From Actinomucor elegans (taxonomy: Eukaryota; Mucoromycota; Mucoromycetes; Mucorales; Mucoraceae): 64,000 bases of DNA. Positions within the stretch are counted from its first letter, which is position 1, and each line of letters opens with the position of its first letter. The stretch is taken from the NCBI GenBank assembly GCA_026027325.1, contig JAMSLZ010000023.1, positions 77,001-141,000 on the forward strand. The letters run 5' to 3'. Shown here in pieces: positions 1 through 11,106 of this stretch. A program made the position numbers and the translations under genes. The notes under the pieces are model-generated. The model searched no databases, was not told the DNA's origin, and was given only the letters and a program-made list of their open reading frames with translations.

Positions 1-285
1 GAACCAACATGAAGATCATCTTTAAGATACGATCAAAGGAGGTAACCGAGAATGCAGCTCAATCGAGTAAGAAACAACAGGCACAATCTTGAAAAGTGAT
101 TTGCACTGGGGGGCAGGAGAAACATGAACCAGGACAGGACTGAAGAGTGACCAGTGTACACGTGGATATAATGCACCAATCAAGAAGAATCAAAGTCCAC
201 ATCAGAGTGAGAAGAAAACGGCATTTTTTGAAAATAGAACATACGAAGAACTAGGTTTTGATTCTGGACATTTACAAAAGAGATA

Positions 286-537
286 TCACCGAATTTCTTT
301 GGAAGACCAAGATACAGAGGGTTTGAATGGAACCATAAGTTTTTGAATAAGTCTTTTAAGTGAATCCAACCAAGAGATAGGTGCAGGAATCACACGAAGA
401 AGATGATACAGCAGAAGAAAACGCAACAATGGCTCGAAAGCCAAGTTAAAAAGCAAAGGCGAGAGAGGACTATCCTGCCTTACGCCTTGTTGTTGAGATA
501 TTGCAACCCCAAGCCAACCATTGTTGGACGCTGAGAC
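286..537 (-). pseudogene. LINE reverse transcriptase relic (RT motif B region)
   Basis: Read on the minus strand, this open stretch carries QQGVRQDSPLSPLLF followed by NLAFEPLL. That is the motif-B signature of non-LTR (LINE) reverse transcriptases, whose usual form is GxRQGDPLSPLLF; here the G-D pair has become D-S. NNGW just before it matches the usual ING. The frame is closed by TAG at 538-540 upstream and TGA at 286-288 downstream. The catalytic YADD motif is not found in frame, so this is a decayed fragment of a dead element. The sequence down to base 1 (minus strand) may be more of the same element in shifted frames, but I cannot prove that. Confidence 0.8.
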
Positions 538-1129
538 CTAGATACTAAAAAAGAGAAGGATAAGGGAAGCAGTAAATGGATTCTACATTGTAAATGCTAG
601 CCTCGCGGTCCATAAAAAAACAACAGATTCAAGAATTTAAGCTAATGGGACATGACTTATCTATTTTCCAGAAATTATGCCATTTTCAACGATGCGATAG
701 TCGACAAACGACTCCGGTTTAATGTCGCAATAGATTCCCAATCTATGCTTAGAAAGAATTATATCATTTAATGGGGTCACTATTTCGTTCAAGTACAAAA
801 AAAAGTATTGACAAGCTGTAATTCACATAAATATTAAGTAAACTAGATCCTATGATCGATAGATTTCTCAATCAATTGCAGCGAAATAGTACATATGAAC
901 AGTATTTTTTGCTCAGAATAAAACGCTTCGTTTACTAGAACTTTGTTTCTTGAAAATGCAGTGATATGTTGTGCAGTTAATATAAAATAAGTGGCCTTGT
1001 AACTGAAATTAATGCAATTGAAACCCTGGTGACTGCCAAACCAAGCCACTAAATTTTCCCAATTTGATAATTTTCCACTACCCACCTAGAGGAAAAAAAC
1101 TACCAGATCGCTTTTTTCTTTAAATCAAC
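538..1129. other. Spacer upstream of the Nop4 gene
   Basis: There is no gene here. It holds a diverged minus-strand copy of the dispersed repeat (about 700-770) and the promoter and leader of the Nop4-like gene. The leader just before the ATG at 1130 is pyrimidine-rich. Confidence 0.6.
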
Positions 1130-3462
1130 ATGTCTGAACAAACTGTAGAGAAGAAAGAGTACACCAAAAAGGTCACCAAAAAGGATTCCTCTGAGGATCC
1201 TCTCGCCAAATTAACCCTGTTTGTCCGTGGCCTTCCTTTCGAAGCCACCAGCAAAGATCTCGAAGACTTCTTTGGTGATATTGGTCCCATTCGTAAATGT
1301 TTTGTTGTAACCGATCGATCTCAATCTACTGAAGAGGGTGCACCTGTTAAAAACAAAGGCTTTGGTTATGTCCATTATGCTTTAGAGGAAGATGCTCAAA
1401 ATGCTATCAGCAAACTCAAAAATGTCAAATTTATGGGTAGAAAGTTGAAAATCGAACTTGCAAAGAGAAAATCCGAGACCGTGCGCGAAGATACCAAGAA
1501 AGCGGTAGTTGAAGAAAAGCCTGTGGAACCCAAGAAGCCTGCTGAACCATTAAACTTTGATGTGAATGCTCGTTTGATTGTACGTAATTTGCCTTGGAAG
1601 TACAGAGAAGCGGATTTGAGAAAGTTGTTTGAAAAATATGGTACAGTGCATGATGTCAAACTACCTCGTAAATATGAAGGTGGTCCTCTTCGTGGATTTG
1701 CCTTTATTCAGTTTGAAAAAGTAGAAGAGGGTAAAGCTGTAAGTACAATCACTTAAGGGGCAACTTGAAGAGACAATTCTGACTTGAATTTGATAGGCCA
1801 TGGAAGCTATTAATGCGACTGAACATCATGGAAGAACAATTGCTGTAGATTGGTCTATCCCCAAAGTACAATATCGTGAAGTAGAAGCCAAGGAAACTGC
1901 TGCTGCCACCACTGAAGATACCGAAATGAAGGAAGCTAGCGATAATGAGGATGATAGCAGTGAATCTGAGGATGAATCTGATAAAGAAGAGGCTGGTAAT
2001 GATGCATCTGACAATGAAGAAGCTGATAGCGATGAATCCGATAACGATGCATCTGACAATGAAGAAGCGGATAGTGATGCATCTGACAATGAAGTTGACA
2101 GCGATGCATCAGAAGATGAAGATATTGAGGCTAAAAAAGCCAGCAAAAAGACTGGTCCTACTACTGCTGATGGTACCACGTTGTTTATTCGTAACCTTTT
2201 ATTTGAATCCACAGAACAAGATTTGAAGCAATTGTAAGTTACTATGTTTTCTGATCTTTAAATCAGTAGTTGATCATCTACCTTTTATATCTAGATTCAC
2301 ATACTGGGGTCCTGTACTCTACGCTAAAATAACCAGAGATCCTGTTACAAAATTATCTCGTGGAACAGGTTTTGTCTGTATGCGTAAGAAAGAAGATGCC
2401 GAGAAATGTTTAGCTGCCGCTGAAGCACTCCGCGCCATCTCACAAAAAGACGAAAATAACGATACGGAAGCCATGAATCAACTGTTATCCAAGCGTGAAA
2501 AGAAGAAGAAGGGCTTGATGTACAAGAGTATCATTACACCTGAGTCCGGATCTGGCGAAGGTGCTCACTTTACATTGCATGGTCGTGTATTAGAGGTGAC
2601 ATTAGCTGTAGACCGTACCCAAGCCAAGCAAATTAAAGATGACAACTTGTCACAAAAGCGTAAAGAAGATAAGCGTAATCTTTACTTGATGCGTGAAGGT
2701 GTTGTGTTTCCTGATACACCTGCTGCTGAAACCATGACACCTGCCGAATTATCAAAGCGTCAAATGTCCTTTTCCAGCAGAAAGAAGTTGATTAGTACCA
2801 ACCCATCTCTCTATATATCCAAAACGCGTCTATCGATCCGTAACTTGCCTATCAAGGTGGATGATTCTGAATTAAGATCATTAGGTATGAGTAGTATTGC
2901 CAAATTCAAGAACCAAGTCAAGGCTGGCCAACGTAATGACTTAACAAAGGATGAAAAGGAAGATGGCTGGCACTTGTTGCCTCGTGTGAAACAAGCAAAG
3001 ATTATCAGAAGTAAAGATAGAATTGATACTGCTACCAATCAATTACGTTCCAAAGGTTATGGTTTCTTGGAGTTCAATACACATTCTCACGCTTTGGCTG
3101 CTTTGAGATACCTCAACAATAATCCTGATATCTTTGAAGGCAAGCGATTAATTGTCGAATTTTCATTGGAGAACAAGGACGTGACAGATAGAAGAAACCA
3201 AAGATCTGAAGGTGGTGAAAAGAGAAGCTTTGAAAGTAACAGAGAAGATGAGCAATCAACAAAGAGATCTAGAATTGAAAGCAGTGGAGGCCGTGAAGGC
3301 CGTGAAGGCGGTCGAGGTGGTTTCCATGGTAACCGTAACGGTGATCGTGGTAATTCTCGAGGCGGTCGTGGTGGTTCTCGCGGAGGTTCTCGCGGAGGTT
3401 CTCGCGGAAGTGCTCGTGGAGGACGTGGTGGTTCTCGCGGCGGCCGTGGAGGACGCAACTAG
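1130..3462 (+). CDS. NOP4: Nop4/RBM28-like nucleolar RNA-binding protein, four RRMs
   Basis: Exons 1130-1738, 1797-2233 and 2295-3462 join to 737 residues. Four RRMs are visible with RNP motifs: RRM1 from about residue 29 (LFVRGLPF, GFGYVHY), RRM2 from about 147 (LIVRNLPW, GFAFIQF, crossed by intron 1), RRM3 from about 330 (LFIRNLLF, GTGFVCM, crossed by intron 2) and RRM4 from about 526 (LSIRNLPI, GYGFLEF). A highly acidic D/E/S linker with repeated DASDNEE units separates RRM2 and RRM3. The C-terminus is an RGG/SRGG tail. This order and length match yeast Nop4 and human RBM28, nucleolar factors for 60S subunit maturation. The RGG tail is stronger than in yeast. Function is inferred from the family. 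Confidence 0.9.
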
Positions 3463-3722
3463 ACATTTTCATTCTTGTAATTATAACACTTAATATTAAA
3501 CCATTTATACAATCAACTCTTTAAAGAATTAAAGAAGATCTATGTATATATTGAGTTGAGGAAACGTTTCTCAAGTTTCAGTTACACTATGTAAGATAAA
3601 ATAAGTAACAGCTGCGCTTAAGGGAATGATTTATTATAGTAGGTGTCATTTATTAAGCCATTGTTTAATTGTTTCGTCTTTGTCTCTCTTTCTTTTCACT
3701 TTTTAACTTATCTTTTTCAAAT

Positions 3723-4619
3723 ATGCCGGCACTCACTATGGAAGTAGCTATATACGAAATGAGACGTATAGGTGTTGAGTTGCAGCATCGAGGCTTCGAG
3801 ATTGAACCTTGTATGCGATCAAATGAACTATTGGAATTCGAGCGATCTCATTTACTTAGGTATAGTTCTATTAGTCAATATAGCATCAAGTACACATATT
3901 AACTTAGTCTTGTTTATAGATTTCCAGCTGGGTATCGCATGTATCTATTGGAAATAGGAAACGGTATCAAATTGGGGCGCGACTCTGCTTGTAAAGAAGT
4001 GTTGCCACTGGGACAAACGCCGTTAGGCTATCCTCTTAGTTTCACAGATTTGCTCAAGAACATACACAAACCATTTCCTTATGAACAAAAATTACTGGTG
4101 GATGAAGAAGGTGATAGTAGTGATGATGAAGAAGAGTATAATGAAAATCGATTAAGGCATCGAGATATTGGTGGCTATCTGACATTGGGTACATCCAATA
4201 ACTCCTGTGATCATTTTTGGATACTTATTTGTGAAGGAAGCTGCCGAGGACAGGTTTGGATCGTCACATGGTATGGTAGTTTCTTTCCTTGTACACCACG
4301 CATGACATTTCAAGATTGGTTAAAGGACTTGACTTTATCAGATGGGCATCAGTTAGAACAGTCGTTGTTAAATACGCATAATTATCCTGTATCCAATTTC
4401 CTGGCGTCCAGTGCGGCGCTTACAATTAGAAGACTTGTAACATCAGTGGATGATCAAAACACAGACGATGAGGAAGAGGAAGAGGAAGAGGAAGAGCAAT
4501 TACCAAATTACAGTTCATTTCCAAGGTATAGTATAAGAGTTGGAAATAATACATATCTCAGTGAAAGACGCGAATTATTGGCAGAGCGTCTAAGAAGAAC
4601 TCGAGCATCGTTTGTCTAA
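3723..4619 (+). CDS. SUKH (SMI1/KNR4) domain protein
   Basis: Exons 3723-3859 and 3920-4619 give 278 residues. The fold signature of the SMI1/KNR4 superfamily is visible: a P-x-x-Y-x-x-Y-L-L-E-I-G-N-G helix near residues 48-60, a PLG strand, FPYE near 100, then GGYLTLGTSN with WILICEGSCRGQVWIV from about 130 to 160 and a closing FQDWL helix. The pattern resembles bacterial SUKH proteins more than yeast Knr4, which is larger. An acidic insert (SSDDEEE) and a run of nine glutamates near residue 230 are eukaryotic additions. Yeast Smi1/Knr4 tunes cell-wall signalling, and many bacterial SUKH proteins are immunity proteins for polymorphic toxins. The role here is unknown. No toxin-like partner lies beside it. 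Confidence 0.7.
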
Positions 4620-4996
4620 TACAGTCATTGACAGCAGAGTTTCTTTTATACAGTAAACTGCCCTTGTAACATGCACATCTCCTATATATTCCCCTCTTCT
4701 CCTATACTATTGGCCCCCTATTCTACTATAGCTTAATACCATTATTCAACAATAAGCTCACCATTGCTTACTCCTATCATATATATATATATATATATAT
4801 GCTTATATATAAAAGATAAACTCCTCTACTACATAGTAAGCTTATCTCTGTTTTTTAATTGAAAAAAAGACACTTTTTTCCTCTTGTTTTTAATACTTGT
4901 ACTTTAACCCTAATATTTACTGTAACATCATCCTTTGAAACAGTAAGTATGTAAACACTACTTGATCATATACACATTCTAAATAAAGATTATAGT
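4620..4996 (+). promoter_or_regulatory. Spacer and leader upstream of the 913-residue membrane protein gene
   Basis: It holds an AT dinucleotide run at 4779-4800, T-rich promoter sequence, and a good intron (GTAAGT at 4943 to TAG at 4995, 53 nt) in the presumed 5' leader. That intron would end one base before the start codon. It matches the length of the coding introns in this window but has no protein frame to confirm it. Confidence 0.5.
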
Positions 4997-7738
4997 ATGG
5001 AACAGCAAACAACGATTCCAGTATGGGCTATTGCCTTGATCGTTGTACTTTTGATAGTCATTTTGATAGTTATGGCTATCTTCTTTATGAGAAAACGTCG
5101 TACTCGATCACTTTCAATAGACACTATCCGCAAATTGGATTCAGAAGTTGAAGTAGCCAATGAAAAGAAACCAGCAGCAACTCTCGATCACAGTCAAGAG
5201 TCATCTTCATTGACAAACGCGTCTTTGCCACAAGTTCCTTTGCCTGCACAACAAGTTACTCCTCAGCAGCAAAACGAGAAAACGGATAGACCCACATCCG
5301 TTATTGACGAATCAGATTCCATTCGTGAACCTCCTAAACCCTCACAGGAGATACCATTAGCACTGTCGCCTCCCTCGGCTTCATTTTTCTCTGATAAAAT
5401 GGAACTAGACGACGATCATAGTCAAGATTTCTATAATATGATGTATTCGAACAGTAGCAAAGGCCATCAAGGTAGTGAATTTATATCCATTGATTTAAAC
5501 ACGCCTTCAATTTATTCAAAGATTATCAATAATTCTTCATTGAAAATGTCAGCTAAACTAAAGAAAATAGAAGAACAAACACCTGTTCATCCATCAAACC
5601 AGTTTACTGCTCTAGAAAAGCAGCAAAATATTCCTGGATTGACAATGGCCATCACTGGTCTGGATCAATTGCATCAATCAACATCAACTAAACAACCATT
5701 CTGCCATATTGATGTAACTCCTCAGAAATCAGACAACAATTGTTTGTCTGCAGAGGATGAAGATGAATCACCAATTACACCTAATTCCCATCTTCAGGAA
5801 CCTGTACGAGCAGCAAAACGAGTGATTCGCTCAGCCTCAAAAAAAACGAAAAGAAGGTCTATGGTTGCTCCAGAGCCAACAATTGAAGAAGACGCAGAGA
5901 ATGATGAAACCAAAAGATCCAAGTTTGGTTCCATTCGCTCCAAGTATGGCTCTGTTCGTTATGCCAGCGTTCGAGGTCCTAAGAATGGCAACGGCGAGCA
6001 TATGACAATTACCTCGGGTTCTATGCGACGTTTAGTACGTGAAAGTATCTTGTTTGATGATGATATATTGCCCTCTATCCCTGTAGCTTCTTCTGCAGCT
6101 ATGGTTTCAACTAGTAATGGTCCAAGAAAAAGTAATGCTGATATCAGTGCTGTAGATATTGCTGGTTGGTGGGATAACTCAAAACACCTTAAAACTATAG
6201 ATAATAGTAGTAAGGCTGATAGTCAAAGCAATGAAGCTGCTGTCTCTAAAGCAGATAGTGCTTCTTCCAGTCTAAACGCTCCCAATCAATATCGCGCGTC
6301 GCTTAATACGTCGGTTTTTGCCTTCAATTCTACTATTTCAAAAGCTAGTGGACCCAGTGCTTCCTTATTTCCAGATAATACCAAGGAAGACAGCAACAGT
6401 GGAGGTGTCTCTCGCCATAATTCATTTAGAAGAGGCACCCTCGGTAGAAATACTCTAAGGTCTATTACTGCCAATGCCTCACACGGTGTTAACCGCTCTT
6501 TGAAAGGTTTATTCGACTACTCTTCATCCAATTCATTGTCCAATAAGGTGAAGCCTGATGATAGCCAAAAGATGGAACTGAGTTCTGAGACCATCATGGA
6601 CATGGCAGAAGGAAAAATGGCAATTGCAGATCAACAGAATTTTAGCACAATACGTCAAAAGAGTATACGAGCCTCTACTTCCAATAGTACAAGGCCTAGC
6701 TTGCCCAATGCTTATCTACCTACATCAGAGTCATCTACCAAATATGCGCTTAGTGATGAAGACGAAGCAATCATGTTGTCAGATAAATTATCAAAGAAGA
6801 CAGCCATTGAAGGTGTATCACAGCCTTTGCCCAAGTTGCCAATCAGTGATGACAGAAAAGCCTACACACAAATGAAACATCCATCCTCTATTACACCCAG
6901 ACATGTCAGCGAGAGCCCTGCTCCATTGACTCCAGTTTCTGGAGATGTCGATAACATTCGCCGCATGTTACAAGATACTTGGATTTCCAATAGTACATCT
7001 ACCTACAGCATGTCATCAGAGACAGATAATATTACCACCGCTTCCACTACCCAGCCAATCAAACTCAACTCTCGCCAACAAAATCAATCGCTTTTGACCA
7101 AATCGCTATTGGCACAACAAGTCGCTAAACGTGGCTCATTACTTGCACAACATCCAGATAACAACCAACAAGGAGGAGGGGGTTTTTCCCCTCAACAATT
7201 ACCCGAGCCCTCAGCCTCATTTTCATCATCCACCGCGCGTACTATGATATCTAGTAATGAAACATCTCAAACAGAGCCTATTACCATGCGTCAAAACGCC
7301 ATTACACAGCACGGTAGTAACAAGGTTCAATCATCGTCGTACGAGTCTCACAGTACCGCTATCATGATGGACTCACCGCGTAACAGCAGTGCTGAAAGCA
7401 GCCGAGGACATAGTCGAAAAAGCAGTGGCGGCAATAGTGCAGCAACCGCGTTGCGTATCAGTGCAGGTTATGCCATCAATGCTAAAACCTGGAATGGTGG
7501 TAGAGCCAAACGGTCCTCTAGAATTTCTGTTGCACAACAATCTGCAGGAGCAGAAGAAGACGAAGATGCCGAGTTTTATGATACGCTAGGATCTTCGGTG
7601 AATAATAAGCGCGCTTTCTTTAGCACTATGCGAAAGGGGCAAAAGACACGAGGACATATTCCTTGGATGAACGAGGAAGAAGAGGAAAGAACTCCAGCTC
7701 AGATTGAACGGGATAGATATTTCGAGAATAAAGCCTAA
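4997..7738 (+). CDS. Large single-pass membrane protein, unknown function
   Basis: An uninterrupted 913-codon frame. Residues 9-30 form one strong transmembrane helix (WAIALIVVLLIVILIVMAIFF) followed by RKRR, which predicts a very short outside N-terminus and a cytosolic body. There is no signal peptide. The rest is low-complexity, rich in S, T, N and Q, with many S/T-P and R-x-x-S sites, for example the repeated SIRSKYGS/SVRYASV block near residue 315. The C-terminus is more ordered (RGHIPWMNEEEEERTPAQIERDRYF). No enzyme fold is visible. The composition resembles fungal cell-surface sensors or polarity scaffolds with large phosphorylated tails, but that is only analogy. Confidence 0.85.
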   Translation: MEQQTTIPVWAIALIVVLLIVILIVMAIFFMRKRRTRSLSIDTIRKLDSEVEVANEKKPAATLDHSQESSSLTNASLPQVPLPAQQVTPQQQNEKTDRPTSVIDESDSIREPPKPSQEIPLALSPPSASFFSDKMELDDDHSQDFYNMMYSNSSKGHQGSEFISIDLNTPSIYSKIINNSSLKMSAKLKKIEEQTPVHPSNQFTALEKQQNIPGLTMAITGLDQLHQSTSTKQPFCHIDVTPQKSDNNCLSAEDEDESPITPNSHLQEPVRAAKRVIRSASKKTKRRSMVAPEPTIEEDAENDETKRSKFGSIRSKYGSVRYASVRGPKNGNGEHMTITSGSMRRLVRESILFDDDILPSIPVASSAAMVSTSNGPRKSNADISAVDIAGWWDNSKHLKTIDNSSKADSQSNEAAVSKADSASSSLNAPNQYRASLNTSVFAFNSTISKASGPSASLFPDNTKEDSNSGGVSRHNSFRRGTLGRNTLRSITANASHGVNRSLKGLFDYSSSNSLSNKVKPDDSQKMELSSETIMDMAEGKMAIADQQNFSTIRQKSIRASTSNSTRPSLPNAYLPTSESSTKYALSDEDEAIMLSDKLSKKTAIEGVSQPLPKLPISDDRKAYTQMKHPSSITPRHVSESPAPLTPVSGDVDNIRRMLQDTWISNSTSTYSMSSETDNITTASTTQPIKLNSRQQNQSLLTKSLLAQQVAKRGSLLAQHPDNNQQGGGGFSPQQLPEPSASFSSSTARTMISSNETSQTEPITMRQNAITQHGSNKVQSSSYESHSTAIMMDSPRNSSAESSRGHSRKSSGGNSAATALRISAGYAINAKTWNGGRAKRSSRISVAQQSAGAEEDEDAEFYDTLGSSVNNKRAFFSTMRKGQKTRGHIPWMNEEEEERTPAQIERDRYFENKA

Positions 7739-8340
7739 TAACCCACTCTCCCATTGTAGTAGTATATAAATAATAGTTAATATCATCATCTAATCTTTTA
7801 GCTTTCTCATTAATATTACAATAAACGAAAAAGTTGCTTAATGTCATATGTACTCTTTTTTTATGAATAGATCTCGATATTAATCACCTTTAATAGTTTA
7901 ACAAGAATTATAACATTATCAGCGTTGAAACATTACTATACTGATAAAAATCATTTTCTCAAAAAGTTTTCAAACACTAAATGACCAAGTCTAAGTTGTC
8001 TCACTTTCGTTATTAAATTAATTAAAGTTCTTTATGGGGAAGAGGATTAACAGAGTACATATGCATGCTATTAATCCTATATGATAATTGGTCGAGATCA
8101 GCCGATAAATCGAGAAATTGATCGTTTTTGTGATATAGAAACATATATAATTAGTATTCATTATATCTATCTCAGCCAAATAAAAAGCTTTTACTAAATG
8201 TAATAGCCCTTCTAAACAACAAATGTGACATTTTAACCGAAATCGGTCTTTAGAATTGGATTTCTAAAAAAAAAAAAAAAAAAAAAAATGTATGCCCTTT
8301 ACAGTCAATTGCTGAAATGTAACTTTACTTTTAACTTCAG

Positions 8341-8420
8341 TTAAATAATGATTCTAGTAGATGCATCAATTCATTCTGGATATATCAACCATCAGATACC
8401 AGGATCGATCGGTGAATGTA
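8341..8420 (+). repeat. Dispersed ~90-bp repeat, copy
   Basis: Begins TTAAATAATG and continues through TAGTAGATGCATCAATTCAT. It aligns base by base with the copy at 42698-42790, but the central GACATTAAA block is deleted here. Confidence 0.6.
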
Positions 8421-8710
8421 GAGAGAGAGAGAGATTAAAAATAACCTAATTCAGAAAAATCCCAGCAATATAACCTCGGATTGAAGCTTTTAAGGATTAA
8501 ACACCACTTTTTGTGGAGTATAAAGAGAGCATTTCTAAAACACTGATGACGCAGCTTCAGTATATCTGAGAATATGCATATATATATATATATATATATA
8601 TGCCTCCAAAACACATGAGTTACGGATGCATTTAAAAAAAAGGAGAAAAATTGCTCTTCATTAAAGTAAATTCTACGGATATAAGTACAATCGATATATC
8701 GCTTGTATTA

Positions 8711-8800
8711 GGTGATACGCAATCCCATTTTCTTAAGTTTTGTTAAACCACTTTTTGTACATTTGAGTATTTCTATAATTCAAATGTCGGTTTAAAGAAA
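8711..8800 (+). repeat. Second dispersed repeat type, copy 1
   Basis: GATACGCAATCCCATTTT, then TTAAACCACTTTTTG, then GAGTATTTC and ATAATTCAAA. The same blocks in the same order occur at 32372-32458. Confidence 0.55.
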
Positions 8801-9324
8801 TGTATATTTGAGCCCTAAAATCGAGTTTTAGCAGCAGTAAACCAATTAAATCTCCGACATCCAATCATCATCATCATTGCATACATACGTAAGCTTTTCT
8901 CACTAGTAGATGCCACTTCAATAAAATTATATATCACATTATTACTAGAGCTCAGTTTTACTACTCCCTTTAAATCAACATTTGAATAGTGCAAATGCAG
9001 ATATGCAGAAAAATACCTAACAAAATTTGCTTAAAATTAAAAGTCGTGTCGAGCGATATAAAGATGCTTTGTATCTCTGTAAGTTCAGAGTTTGATTCGA
9101 TAAAAAAAAACTGTTTTTTTTACCGTTATAAATATATCCATAACTTGAATTTTTAAGGTGAAAAAAAAACAAATATATAATCACATTCCCTATTTTTCTA
9201 AACTTATGCTATTAATAGTTAGCATATCTAAAATGTTGTCTTTACGCTGCATTAAAAATAGTTAAAATTTGAGAATTTAGATCTGCGAGTGTTTGAATTT
9301 TTCTGAAATCCGGCCATTTTTAAT

Positions 9325-9420
9325 ATCTCCAATTCTTTGACTGATTCTAGTTTAACATTATATCTGATGACAAGCATATATTCGAAATCAACTATTACAT
9401 TTGCTAGAACTGTTATTCGA
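9325..9420 (-). repeat. Dispersed ~90-bp repeat, inverted copy
   Basis: On the minus strand it reads TTCGAATATATGC, then CATCAGATATAATGTTAAAC, then AGTCAAAGAATTGG, matching the family consensus throughout. Confidence 0.6.
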
Positions 9421-10189
9421 TGGAATCTTAAATGGCATGTTTTGCCTTTCGATGATTAGCTGTATGTATAGGGTGCGTAATTTATTTATATAGCCAAGTA
9501 TTCGTGATTTACTAGATTTCAGTCGCTCTTGGTCAAACATAGCATTTGGCAATTAGTTCATGTTTCGAAAATATGATAGCATTCATTACAGCTTTTGTTT
9601 GGCTGTGGTGAGATAACTGTCGGATATGTGTTGACGATGAACATAGAAATATTTGTGATTCTACATAACTATAGTAAAGTTTGCAATCATCTTTAGATCT
9701 CTCAGTTGATGTTTCAAGTTCTTATTTGATTACGAAATCATGTTTAGAATGAACAATTGTATTTATCAAAGTTTATATTTAGCAAAAGTGTAAAGTTATT
9801 GTATTGTTAGTAGCTGGTAGAAATATATATATACGTCATGAAGTACAATCTAATCATTGCCGCAATACACATTCAAAATAAATCAATGATTTTCGAGGAA
9901 ACTATAGAGTAAAACACGATCTTTCACAAGGACTAGTTCTCATAGCTATATTTTCACGCACTAGTGGACTCTAAAAATGTAGTTTTTTTACAGTAATTTC
10001 GACAGTGAGCTTAATCTGATTAGGAAGCGCATACAGCCATGTAACACATAATTATATCTTAATTGTATTGTATCGCATGCAGGTATACTCTGGTATTGAT
10101 GGTACTACATCAATGAACAAAATTATCTAAAATGATAAGCATGATATAAAACACACCAGTGTATTTTATTAGATAGGTAAATAGGCATA

Positions 10190-11106
10190 TTATTTAGGAT
10201 TGAAAGGGCACTTGCCAGTAGGAACAAGTTCTTCAGGATTAATAGATCCTTCTTTTCTGTTCTTGGCCATTTGTCTTAACATATCAGAAGGATCATAGAA
10301 AGTCTGGAGGTCTTCAATCTCAAATTTTTCATTGACCTTGGCTACAGAGACGCCGTAGACCTCAATTACCTCGTTAGTAGCATGAGCTTCAAGCTTGGTT
10401 CCATTACCTGTCTTAACAGACAAGTCACCAGTATGCAAACCCCAATGTCTGTGCAAAATAGATAAGAATGGTTATATCGGAATAAGGTTACATAACATAC
10501 CTCCATTTGAAAGCAACCACTGGAGGTCCACTGTAAACTTCAATCACTTCCCAAGAGAAGGCGCGAAGCGCTCTTTTGAAAAGCTTGTGTGATTCAGAAA
10601 AGTCCATATCACTGGCTTTATAAAGCTCGGTATCACCGATAAGTGCGTTATATGTACCAATCTAATTACAGATTAGCTTCATCCATGGTTCCATTGATAT
10701 AGTGTTACCTGAAGCATTTCATCAATGGTTTGCCATTCCTTACCATTGACAGAGAAACGATATTTTTCTTGGCTAATGGTACGGATTTGATCAGCACGAA
10801 GCTTATAAGACATTTCCTTTTCCCAGTTCTATTTTAAAAAGTAGTTCAGCATCGGATCAAATAGAGTGTTGTCCTTACCTTAACCAAATTGGAGACAAGC
10901 CATTCAAGAGAATTTTCTTCATGAGTTACGGTTTTCTCTAACAAATATGGATCAGCCATCACCCTTGCCTATATCAAAAGGCGAGTTTTACCTGCTTCAT
11001 AAGTAGCATTGACTTTATTATAGTCCGGAATGCGGTTGTAACGCCAGGCATGGTCCTTGTCATTGAGGACGGCGTTGGGATCTGTCATGAAATCAGGAAG
11101 AGACAT
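10190..11106 (-). CDS. Plant-type pathogen-related protein homologue (NTF2/SnoaL-like fold)
   Basis: Five exons on the minus strand, 11106-10992, 10937-10879, 10828-10709, 10661-10501 and 10448-10190, join to 237 residues. Segments such as FEAEKTV-type start, NWEKEMSYK, YRFSVNGKEW, GTYNAL, FSWEVIEVYSGPPVVAFKWR, HWG and FYDP line up in order with the barley 'pathogen-related protein' family, a small cytosolic protein of NTF2-like fold with no proven reaction. The acceptor of intron 1 was chosen because only TTAG at 10941-10938 keeps the frame open. No signal peptide or membrane segment is present. Function is unknown, although family genes in plants respond to infection and stress. It diverges from the myosin gene across 1 kb. 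Confidence 0.8.

Larger units (their letters stand above)
7739..10189. other. Gene-free spacer with dispersed repeats
   Basis: About 2.4 kb of AT-rich sequence with no credible gene on either strand. Contents: dispersed repeat copies at 8221-8262 (followed by A23 at 8266-8288), 8341-8420 and, inverted, 9325-9420; a second repeat type at 8711-8800 that recurs near 32372; and an AT run at 8577-8601 flanked by GC in a self-complementary context. Confidence 0.7.

Noticed and set aside
1826..2212. Long serine-rich frame antisense to the Nop4 acidic linker
   Set aside because: Mirror image of the GAT/GAA-rich coding repeat; a shadow.
3087..3458. Proline/arginine-rich frame antisense to the RGG tail of Nop4
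   Set aside because: Produced by the GGT-CGT repeat of the real gene on the other strand.
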